A stretch of 32,296 nt of DNA from Kordia sp. (GTDB taxonomy: Bacteria; Bacteroidota; Bacteroidia; Flavobacteriales; Flavobacteriaceae): positions 1 through 32,296 of the forward strand of contig NVVR01000034.1 in assembly GCA_002733415.1 (NCBI GenBank), in the 5' to 3' direction. The translations under genes were made by a program, and so were the position numbers. Of this stretch, positions 7,511 to 14,915 are shown in pieces. How positions within the stretch are numbered: position 1 is the first letter of the stretch; every line of letters starts with the position of its first letter. Below the pieces are notes generated by a model. It worked only from the letters and a program-made list of their open reading frames with translations, did not search any database and was not told where the DNA came from.

Positions 7511-7650
7511 AAAAAAAATATTACATCGTAATACACAGGATGCAGCTAGGGTAAAACAAAAGAATCCATAACATAAGTTGCGGATTCTTTTTTACTTATT
7601 TAACAATGGAGCTAAAGATCGTTTCAATTGACTTTAGGCCTTGTTATAGG
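7511..7650 (-). repeat. Structured intergenic repeat, copy 3
   Basis: This copy holds the AT-rich element aatattacatcgtaatacac (7518-7537), then a hairpin with arms 7558-7567 and 7582-7591, then tttacttatttaacaatgg and a degenerate second stem. Relative to copy 1, both sides of the stem change together (gaagcc/ggcttc becomes gaatcc/ggattc), so pairing is kept. It lies in the gene-free stretch 7294-7885 between the sedolisin gene and the decayed hydrolase. The rest of that stretch shows nothing recognisable. Confidence 0.55.
7558..7591 (-). terminator. Hairpin terminator in repeat copy 3
   Basis: Ten paired bases (aaaagaatcc with ggattctttt) plus a weaker inner stem and loop ataa. A- and T-rich flanks make it a plausible terminator on either strand. 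It is about 300 bases past the sedolisin gene. Confidence 0.55.
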
Positions 7651-7885
7651 CACATATAATTGCCTTACTTTTTCTCATTTTACGAGTAGTAGCTACGCAA
7701 TGTGGTATAAATACCACGTCACACGTCCTTTGTTATTCTTCCTTGGACCGTTACAGTCCATGGTCTTGTTTCATATTTTTGTATTCATGTGCAGGCAAAT
7801 ATAAAAGAAGCAGTTAACATATAATTTCATTACTCCTTTCATTAACAGGAAGTACCACAATCATGATGTGGCACATAAGTACTCA

Positions 7886-8983
7886 TTATTCAAGCTTAGT
7901 AAGTGCTTCAAAAAGTTTAGAGCCAATGGGTGTACCCCAACCACTACAGGCATCAAAACCAGATGTGGCATCATAACCGGGGTAATTGGGTGCCGATTTA
8001 TTGTTCCCAATAGTGATATCGGTAAATAAGTCTCCATTCGCAGCTAAATCATAGAGTCGTTCATTTACAAATCCAAGTTGAGATTTACCGGATTCAGCAC
8101 GTGCTTCATTAATCAGTGCAATTAGCGATGCCCACAATGGGGCAACAGCACTGGTTCCTCCAATCAGCACTGCTTTGTCTGATTGGTAAATTTTCCAGTC
8201 CCCGCCAGCAGCGAGTCCTGCAACATCAGGTATTACTCGCCCTATTTTCCCTGTATTTATGGAAGGAATCTTAATCCCTGCGCTGCTTTGCCAAGATGGA
8301 AGACCGAACAGCTGGCTAACACCGCCTCCAGTGGCACCCCTCCCAATATTGCTATTATTCCAAACAACTTCTGATCTTTCACCATTTTTCATAAGAAGTT
8401 CCGTACCACCACATGCCAATACATGATGACTACTTGCTGGATAACCTACATGAGCCTTTCCGTCCGCATCAGCGACATTACGAGAATCTGAAGACCCTCC
8501 ATCACCGGCCGAAACACAAACGGTGACGCCCTCCTTTATAGCGTTTTCAAGAACACTTTCCATTTCGGAGTTATGATCACTGGAAATTTCCGAGGCCCCC
8601 CATGATATCGAAATCACCGAGTTTTTATCTGCGACTGCCTTTTTTACGGCAGCAGCAAGTCCAGAGGGATTCGGTCCCCTGTAAATCGTAATTTTAGCTT
8701 CTGGACAAATGCTCCCAATCACTTCAACATCCAAATGTGTTTCACCACTAGGCATTTGGTTTTGCTCCGTTGTAATAGATTCTGGTTCAACCAATACAAC
8801 CTTTATATCAGGCATCGGAACTCGCATTGCCTGGAAATCTTTTTTCAATTCATCCATATTGATCTCCCCTCCTAGAGATATAATTGCTATGGATTGTTCT
8901 TTTCCAGTATACTGAAGTGGAAAACCATAGTGTTTTGCTATCTGCATAGGTAACAAACCAGGGTATGTTTCTTTTACCATCAT
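7886..8983 (-). CDS. Sedolisin (S53) serine-carboxyl peptidase without prodomain
   Basis: A 365-residue peptidase of the sedolisin/kumamolisin family. The catalytic set is visible: Glu81 and Asp85 in SGETHLDVE, Asp161 in VSAGDGGSSDS (oxyanion), and the nucleophile Ser278 in GGTSAVAP. The Ca-binding end is present as LFTDITIGNN (Asp322) and YPGYDATSGFDACSGWGTP. The protein begins at YPGLLPMQIAKHYGFP, which corresponds to the start of the mature enzyme, so the usual N-terminal inhibitory prodomain of about 180 residues and any signal peptide are missing. If expressed as written it would be a cytoplasmic, constitutively folded protease. Its position close to a RiPP cluster makes leader-peptide removal a possible role, but this is inference. 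A structured repeat with a terminator lies downstream. Confidence 0.9.
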   Translation of the reverse strand: MMVKETYPGLLPMQIAKHYGFPLQYTGKEQSIAIISLGGEINMDELKKDFQAMRVPMPDIKVVLVEPESITTEQNQMPSGETHLDVEVIGSICPEAKITIYRGPNPSGLAAAVKKAVADKNSVISISWGASEISSDHNSEMESVLENAIKEGVTVCVSAGDGGSSDSRNVADADGKAHVGYPASSHHVLACGGTELLMKNGERSEVVWNNSNIGRGATGGGVSQLFGLPSWQSSAGIKIPSINTGKIGRVIPDVAGLAAGGDWKIYQSDKAVLIGGTSAVAPLWASLIALINEARAESGKSQLGFVNERLYDLAANGDLFTDITIGNNKSAPNYPGYDATSGFDACSGWGTPIGSKLFEALTKLE

Positions 8984-9335
8984 AATCTTTTTTTTATTAG
9001 TAATACCAATTGAAATTTAAAAACACACATTAAATAGTTTCCTATTGATTTATACTTCTTTTAAAAATTTAACCGTAGCAAGGCTATGCTTATATTTTGA
9101 AGCTCAACTAAATAAAAAATAATTCAATTTACTTACATGAGGCTTGAAATTTAATTGGTATAATAAAAACTCCCATGAAGAGAATACTTCATGGGAGTTT
9201 CCAATTATTTGAGAATCCCCCTTACTGTTTTTCATACAGCTGATTTACTCAATTGGCTAGTAAGTATTATTATGGCCTATTGCCATAAAGTGGTCCGGGA
9301 TATTGTTCTTTCTTTACTAAGTTTTATAGCGCTTA
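8984..9335. other. Gene-free stretch with inverted repeat and terminator
   Basis: This 352-base gap precedes the sedolisin gene. It holds the strong hairpin at 9167-9200. A pair of related inverted segments, ataccaattgaaattt (9003-9018) and aaatttaattggtat (about 9148-9162), are complementary except for one extra base. No reading frame is convincing. The sedolisin promoter must lie here, but no clear consensus was found. Confidence 0.5.
9167..9200 (-). terminator. Strong hairpin terminator after the 258-residue gene
   Basis: A perfect 14-bp stem, aaactcccatgaag with cttcatgggagttt, closes a loop agaata. On the minus strand the stem ends in TTT and is followed by TTATTATACC. It lies 136 bases past the 258-residue gene and separates it from the sedolisin gene. 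Confidence 0.75.
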
Positions 9336-10112
9336 TCAAACGTCTATATTAAGTACATTACTCACCGTTTTGTCCACCAACTTATCTAAGATGATTTCCC
9401 TTACTTTACTGTATAGACTTCCGTTTAAGGACAAATCGAGTTCACTGTAACTGGCTGAAGCATCATTAAGCTTCCAATCGAAAAAGAATAAAACTGTTCC
9501 AGAGGATTGTTTTGAATGCAAGTTTAAGTTAGCCATTTTCATTTTTACACTCCCATTTGTTTCCCTGGCATCAGCTATTTGGAATTTGGCCTGGTTTTCA
9601 GATTGCGATTCACTTTTGAAAGCATGAAGTTTCCCCGATTCATCTGCCATTGCCCCCACCGCCTTGAGAGTAGCTTCCACAATCAGTGATCCTCCACCTG
9701 TATAGATCGCAGCAGCGATGGAAAGTACCACTTTATCCATTGTAAAATCTTTACTACTGATATCGAAGTCTTGGAAATTAACCTCTTTGTAAAACCAACC
9801 AATTTTTTTCAGAACGTTCAAATATTCATCGAACCATTTACTCATATCTCCCTTTAAATCAGGGAATTTTTTATCAGCAGCTCTTTGCGCAAACGTACAT
9901 GAGTTTGCTACATCAGCAATACTTTGGGTGGACATCCCAGGCTGGTTAATCAGCACCGCCCCTCCTGTTAATGTTGCATGTACTTTATCAGGATCAGGCT
10001 CCACTTCATCGGCGGAAACCATAAGTCTACCTCCAGCCTTGGTAGGTGAAGCCTTTGGTGGTGCTAATTCTAGCGCTTGTACGTACTCAACTATATCGTC
10101 AGTTATAACCAT
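9336..10112 (-). CDS. Unknown 258-residue accessory protein
   Basis: I do not recognise this protein. The first 40 residues (MVITDDIVEYVQALELAPPKASPTK) look flexible and Pro/Ala-rich, followed by SADEVEPDPDKVHATLTGGAVLI and a helical middle with DMSKWFDEYLNVLKKIGWFY. A hydrophobic stretch VVLSIAAAIYTGGGSLIVEATLKAVGAM (about 127-154) could insert in a membrane or form a buried helical hairpin. The C-terminal third (TVLFFFDWKLNDASASYSELDL) looks beta-rich. No signal peptide is seen. Its leader region is homologous to that of the 185-residue gene, so the two are probably co-regulated. It is the first gene after the asparagine synthetase end of the RiPP cluster, separated by about 700 bases. It may be a secreted-effector-like or pore-related protein; this is not established. 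Confidence 0.7.
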   Translation of the reverse strand: MVITDDIVEYVQALELAPPKASPTKAGGRLMVSADEVEPDPDKVHATLTGGAVLINQPGMSTQSIADVANSCTFAQRAADKKFPDLKGDMSKWFDEYLNVLKKIGWFYKEVNFQDFDISSKDFTMDKVVLSIAAAIYTGGGSLIVEATLKAVGAMADESGKLHAFKSESQSENQAKFQIADARETNGSVKMKMANLNLHSKQSSGTVLFFFDWKLNDASASYSELDLSLNGSLYSKVREIILDKLVDKTVSNVLNIDV

Positions 10113-10386
10113 TATTTCTTTTTTTTAATTTGTTACAGGCTTATTTTCATTGCCATAACACGTCATCTATTAGTCCACCAGACCCTCCAGTGGACTTTAT
10201 TTTCACTGTATCTTTAACATACAGTGGTTCTTTATCACCTTATTTGGGTGTTAAAGGTTCACTAAGAAAAACTAAAAGATTTATTATACGGATTTTATCA
10301 TCCTTGTGGAATGTTGTATTCCAATAATCTTGGATTTATTAGTGAAACCACTTTATAATAAAAACATATCCGATAACTATCGGACT

Positions 10387-10527
10387 CTGTCTTCGGCCAA
10401 AGGCAGTATTCAACTCCATTTCACATATCACAGGAAGCTTCTTTTATAGCTGTGGGATGTGTTAATTCGTTGTTGAAACAAATCTAGCTAACATATGTTA
10501 AAAAAAATATTACATCGTATTGCACGA
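10387..10527 (-). promoter_or_regulatory. Long leader or promoter repeat, copy B (upstream of the 258-residue gene)
   Basis: This aligns with 5073-5211 through ctgtcttcggccaaag, tcacaggaagcttctt, atagctgtg, gttgttgaa, ctaacatat and the element aatattacatcgtattgcac. Downstream, toward the start codon at 10112, the match continues in pieces (gggtgttaaaggttcac around 10245, atttgttacag near the start), interrupted by about 110 bases not present in copy A. This gives the gene a leader of up to about 390 bases if transcription starts near the AT-rich element. Confidence 0.6.
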
Positions 10528-10829
10528 GATTGCAAAATAAGATATAACTAATTAATTATAAGTATATTAAGGGTGCTTTGATGATGCGTTTCTTTATGCA
10601 AAACACATTTAGAGATTACTCTGAATAAAATTAATACTCTTAATTTTTAAAAAATATTCGTTTTCAGGTTGAGCTTGACGAAGTCTATTATCATAATCAG
10701 TAGCTTAATATATTTCGTTGCTCCGACTCCGCTCAGTAAAGGCGAAGCTCAATATGGTATTAATATTGTTTTTTAGACAGCCTTATTTTTTATGACATTC
10801 TCAATTAATGAAAATACTCAGTTTAATTA
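10528..10829. other. Gene-free stretch downstream of the RiPP operon
   Basis: No gene is seen. The piece ggttgagcttgacgaagtc (10667-10685) is a reverse-oriented relative of the flavobacterial short repeat at 5601. A related cgctcagtaaaggcgaagctca lies near 10732. No strong terminator is visible immediately after the asparagine synthetase gene. Confidence 0.45.
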
Positions 10830-12668
10830 TCAAGACAAGCTAAATCGTTCTTGCAAAATCATTAAACTGGTAAGGTGCACAAAAACAGGATCAAAAGAGG
10901 ATTGTTTATGGACAGGTAACTGCAGTACTTGTTGATATAGTTCCTGTACTTTTGTTTTAGAATAAACCGATGGTAAAAAAGTACCTTCTAATAAATAACT
11001 TTTAAATAAATCAGCTAGAGGACCTTTGCTTTTTAAACTGCTTGCTGCAGCTATAAATGGTTTCTTTTGAATGGTAGCATGATTCGTTGGCATATACTTT
11101 TTAGCTACTTCTCGTAAAATAAGTTTGTCTGTTCCCTCATGAAACTTATAGTTTTCCGGCAAGCTATGGATGAAAGCTACTAAGTCATTATCAAGAAAAG
11201 GAGGCCGGCCTTCTACGGAATTAGCCATTTCTGTTCTGTCTGCGAGTGCTCCTAAATTATAGGTTTGAAATACACTTTTGTAATGCAGCTCTTGAGCCAG
11301 CTTTATAGGAGTAGACTGAACATCCAATTGATGCATTAAATTGGTATACCTTGTAGCGCTACCATTTATTGGTTGTTGACGTAAGCTATGCAATAGATTT
11401 CCTTGTCCTGCAGCATGTAGTATTTGTGCAGGGGCAAATCCTAAATGATTAAATACTGTTGATAGTGAAGGCTTTAGCCTGTCTGGTATTTGCTGAAAAT
11501 TCCGATAAGGTGCCGTAAGATCTTGTCTGAAGAAGCCATACCCCAATAAGGATTCATCTGCTCCTTCTCCGGTCAATACCACTTTTTTATTTTGAGCTTT
11601 TAGGACTTTACTTAAATGATATTTTGCAGCAATATTGATATTAGGTACCGCCATTTCACTATGATATACGGCATCTATAAAATTATCGGCAAGGATTTGA
11701 TCATTAACCTGAACGGTATGATGCTCCACCCCTATTTTATGAGAAAAGGCTCTGGCAATGGTGCTTTCATCCAATTGTGCTTCCTCAAATGCAATACTAT
11801 ATGCTGTAAGGCCATCACATTTCTGTGCTGCAATAGCCGTAATAATAGAAGAATCTATCCCACTACTTAGGTAACAAGAAGTTGTATTATTTGTGTCTAG
11901 TCTTTTATGTATCGCCTCGCGCAATAGTGTATTAAATTGCGAACATGCTTCGGTAAAAGAAATATCAATTGTTTTATATTCAAAAGGTTTTAAAGGTGAT
12001 TTAGAAATATAAGAAATTTGTTCTATTCCCTTTTGGTTTATTTTTAGACAATACCCAGGTGGTAAAGCAAATACCCCATCAACAAAAGTTTCATTGGCAT
12101 CCTGAACAAAATAGGCGGAATTGGCTAAATAGTCCTGATTCCACCTTCGTGGCACACCATATTCCAACAAGGCTTTTATTTCACTTGCTGCAATTAATTG
12201 TTGGTCATGTACTATATAATAGATTGGTTTGATTCCATGCCGATCACGTCCGATATATGCTGTTTTTGTTTCTTCATTCCAGAGAGAGAATACAAACTCA
12301 CCACTTAGTGTATTAAGCCCTTCAATCCCTTCGTGAATAAATTGTTGCAATAGTATTTCACTATCACTTTGGGTAGTAAATTGCACCCCTTTTTTCAATA
12401 AAGCTTCACGTGAATTGTAAATTTCACCATTTACAACGGCTACCCAGTTTTTGTCATTACCAGAAGTTCCTTTAGAGAACAAAGGTTGAGCTCCCAATTC
12501 TCCGCCATTAATTTGTAAACGAGTGTGTCCAAGTCCTACGTTACCATTAGGTGAAATCCAAACTCCCTGACCGTCAGGACCACGGTGTTTAAGCGTATTT
12601 AAGGCTTTGGTAAATCGTAAATGGTCAACCTGTTTGTTTAGGGAATGATAAAATAAAATACCGCACAT
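10830..12668 (-). CDS. asnB: Asparagine synthetase (glutamine-hydrolysing) family protein of the RiPP operon
   Basis: A full-length 612-residue AsnB-type protein. The N-terminal class II glutaminase is intact: Cys2 (MCGI), LKHRGPDGQG, LGHTRLQI, the NGEIYN motif and GRDRHGIKPIYY. The synthetase half has the ATP-pyrophosphatase loop SSGIDSS and the GEGADESLLGYG block. The normal reaction makes asparagine from aspartate, ATP and glutamine. It starts 4 bases after the stop of the upstream cyclodehydratase, so it is surely co-transcribed with the RiPP enzymes. That argues for amidation of a carboxylate in the peptide product, or for supplying asparagine, rather than unrelated housekeeping. The lasso-peptide cyclase family is related, but no lasso leader peptidase is present. 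The family call is firm; the role in the cluster is inference. Confidence 0.9.
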   Translation of the reverse strand: MCGILFYHSLNKQVDHLRFTKALNTLKHRGPDGQGVWISPNGNVGLGHTRLQINGGELGAQPLFSKGTSGNDKNWVAVVNGEIYNSREALLKKGVQFTTQSDSEILLQQFIHEGIEGLNTLSGEFVFSLWNEETKTAYIGRDRHGIKPIYYIVHDQQLIAASEIKALLEYGVPRRWNQDYLANSAYFVQDANETFVDGVFALPPGYCLKINQKGIEQISYISKSPLKPFEYKTIDISFTEACSQFNTLLREAIHKRLDTNNTTSCYLSSGIDSSIITAIAAQKCDGLTAYSIAFEEAQLDESTIARAFSHKIGVEHHTVQVNDQILADNFIDAVYHSEMAVPNINIAAKYHLSKVLKAQNKKVVLTGEGADESLLGYGFFRQDLTAPYRNFQQIPDRLKPSLSTVFNHLGFAPAQILHAAGQGNLLHSLRQQPINGSATRYTNLMHQLDVQSTPIKLAQELHYKSVFQTYNLGALADRTEMANSVEGRPPFLDNDLVAFIHSLPENYKFHEGTDKLILREVAKKYMPTNHATIQKKPFIAAASSLKSKGPLADLFKSYLLEGTFLPSVYSKTKVQELYQQVLQLPVHKQSSFDPVFVHLTSLMILQERFSLS

Positions 12669-12672
12669 ACTT

Positions 12673-14856
12673 TTAAATATATAATGCTTGTAGATTTAAC
12701 GCTGATTCTCTTTTTTCTTGTTTTAACCAACCCATATGTACTGGAATTTGATAAAGCCTTTTATTAGCCAATTGTGGCCACATATGACATAATCCAGGCA
12801 CAAACACCTTTGCTGTGTTGATAGGTAAAGGAGCACGTGTATAATTAAGTACTAAGACTTCCAAATTGTTATATTTTAGTTGTTCCACTATTGCATCTAC
12901 ATCCTTTTTAAGATCTCCTGATGATTGTGCTATTCTAGTACTTATATTTAGGTTGTTTTGTGGATGCAAGTAACTGCCTTCCTGAACTGCGTTAAAATTG
13001 AAAGGCGCATTTTCCTGATCACGAATTGGTAATAACTGACACAACTCGGTTAGCGCTCGTTGTGCGGCCAATTCTTCATGTAAATGACAACCAAAACCAA
13101 AACTGTAGCCACCTGTTATTTTCTCTTGTGCTATGGCTACCATTACCGGTATGCCAATATCTGTGGTGAGATCCAATACCCAATAATTCTGACTTGCAGA
13201 TAAGGTTTCATCCAATTTTAGTTGATGGGACTTAGGAATACGATTTACATCAAACCCTGGTCTTACTATTTGATTGTACCACCAAATTGCAATTGCATCC
13301 CGTTCTATCAATTCAAATAAGGACTGGAGAATGGCTTCTTCCAAGGTATTCCCTGCAGCACAGCCGTTAGAATGCCAATGACCAAATTTTGTGTCGCCAA
13401 AGGGAACATTATTAAAACACAAACTCATGGGTACATACACGTGTTCCTTTTGGGTAAGTGACCAGGTGGGACACCAATGTATATCAGTAGCTTTATAAGT
13501 TGTTACTGCTTGCTTTCGTTTAGAATCGGGATGTTCAGTATTTTTAAAGTCAAGGTATTGCTGTGTACTGTAGGGCGCTAATTGATGATAATTATAAAAT
13601 CGTTCTGACAATTCAGATGGCCTGTTCAATAATAATGGTTCATCCCCATGATACAGAGCAGCATATCGTTCTATTGTTTCACACAATGCACTTGCCTGTG
13701 ATTGACTTGATGAAACTCCTTTACCCATACAAGTTTGTACAAAACTCTGATTGTTTATATTATGTACATCGTGTATCGAGGGTGTTTTAAAAAAGGAACT
13801 GTAATATATTTTTACCAGATTATGAATTGAAGCTTTATGTTCACTGAGATGAGTAATGACTCCCGTACAAGGGCTGATAAAAGCTTTTAACCTTTCTAAA
13901 GTTTCTTCTGGAGAAATATAGCGTGAGCCACCATCTTCATCAAAATTTATAGGACACGATTGTAATAGCACAGGGGCATTTATTTGTCTTACAAAGGTAC
14001 TTTGTGATTCATTAGTAATTACAAGCGGATGAGGTGTACTATTTTGTTGCTGAATATCAATAATTATTAGCTCCGATTGTTTAGCTCTTAATTGTTTATT
14101 TAATGATTGAACAATTAAATTTTTAGTGACTTCGGGTATATGCTGTTGATTTCGAAACGGCAATAAATGATTTTCTTTAGGATATAATCGTTTCGCTAAT
14201 TGTAGCACGGGTTGATTATGTAGTAATCGTTTTTGTAAAGCCGTAAATGATATGGGAGCACTCTGTGTTGAAATTGGAGTAAACCATAGTTTTACCCCCG
14301 TAATTTTTAGTAAACACCAACTTAGAGTATCAGCGGTATTTTTATCTAAAAGTGATGCAAGGCGATCATCAAAAAAATCATCTATTAAAAAGAAGTGTAC
14401 CGATGATTGTAGTGGATTTATAATAGTCTTTATCAGTTCAGCCCACTCCTTTATATAGGACTGCTTTGCAGCAGATAAATTGGTAATAGAATAGCTTTCA
14501 TTAGTCACCAACTGCTGAACTTCAGGTATTCTTTTGTTTATATATTGATTGTGAATATCAGTATCCCGATTAGCATCAATTATAATCCCTTGTTTTTTTA
14601 AAAGGTTTACCTGATATAAACTCTGTAAATGTTTTTCAAAGGATAATTCATTATTCACCCTAACAATATCATCTAAATTCTCACTACCCACTTTGGACAA
14701 AAACGGGTTTTCTTTATGAGATAAACATAATGGTAATAGCTCACTATTTAGCAATACATCACCATTTTCCATGCGATACACTCTGAATTTGGGATGCCAT
14801 AGCAATGCTGTTTCTAAGTTTGTATTTGTTTCTTCAATAGTATAGTTGGGTTTCAT
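12673..14856 (-). CDS. Fused ThiF-like/YcaO cyclodehydratase, zinc-cysteine-less paralogue
   Basis: A 727-residue TOMM cyclodehydratase. Residues 1-95 form a leader-binding-like start (ALLWHPKFRVYRM), about 150-290 a ThiF/E1-like docking region (FFLIDDFFDDRL), and about 308-720 the YcaO domain. The YcaO ATP-site motifs are intact: SQASALCETIERYA (386-399), AAGNTLEEAILQSLFELIERDA, and AAQRALTELCQ. The docking region lacks the zinc cysteines found in the paralogue at 14916-17123: its CWQCL is replaced here by ISFTAL, and the later CSCC by an unrelated stretch near 280-290. The C-terminus reads LNLQALYI rather than the PxPxP seen in many YcaO cyclodehydratases. YcaO enzymes use ATP to cyclise Ser, Thr or Cys on a bound precursor. 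With the docking half degenerate, this copy may depend on its sister, act on a different site, or form a heterodimer. It lies 59 bases after that gene and 4 bases before the asparagine synthetase. Confidence 0.9.
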   Translation of the reverse strand: MKPNYTIEETNTNLETALLWHPKFRVYRMENGDVLLNSELLPLCLSHKENPFLSKVGSENLDDIVRVNNELSFEKHLQSLYQVNLLKKQGIIIDANRDTDIHNQYINKRIPEVQQLVTNESYSITNLSAAKQSYIKEWAELIKTIINPLQSSVHFFLIDDFFDDRLASLLDKNTADTLSWCLLKITGVKLWFTPISTQSAPISFTALQKRLLHNQPVLQLAKRLYPKENHLLPFRNQQHIPEVTKNLIVQSLNKQLRAKQSELIIIDIQQQNSTPHPLVITNESQSTFVRQINAPVLLQSCPINFDEDGGSRYISPEETLERLKAFISPCTGVITHLSEHKASIHNLVKIYYSSFFKTPSIHDVHNINNQSFVQTCMGKGVSSSQSQASALCETIERYAALYHGDEPLLLNRPSELSERFYNYHQLAPYSTQQYLDFKNTEHPDSKRKQAVTTYKATDIHWCPTWSLTQKEHVYVPMSLCFNNVPFGDTKFGHWHSNGCAAGNTLEEAILQSLFELIERDAIAIWWYNQIVRPGFDVNRIPKSHQLKLDETLSASQNYWVLDLTTDIGIPVMVAIAQEKITGGYSFGFGCHLHEELAAQRALTELCQLLPIRDQENAPFNFNAVQEGSYLHPQNNLNISTRIAQSSGDLKKDVDAIVEQLKYNNLEVLVLNYTRAPLPINTAKVFVPGLCHMWPQLANKRLYQIPVHMGWLKQEKRESALNLQALYI

Positions 14857-14915
14857 ATAGCTAAGTTAATTTACTTCAAACTTGTAAAAATTAGGGGGTT
14901 ATTATTTTGAAAGCT

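Noticed and set aside
3203..10527. Possible CRISPR array or tandem repeat array
   Set aside because: The repeats are few, long, unevenly spaced by kilobases, diverged, and each contains a hairpin next to a gene boundary. No cas genes are present.
10830..12668. Lasso-peptide cyclase
   Set aside because: The protein keeps the N-terminal glutaminase with Cys2 and full AsnB architecture, and no lasso leader peptidase or short precursor is nearby.
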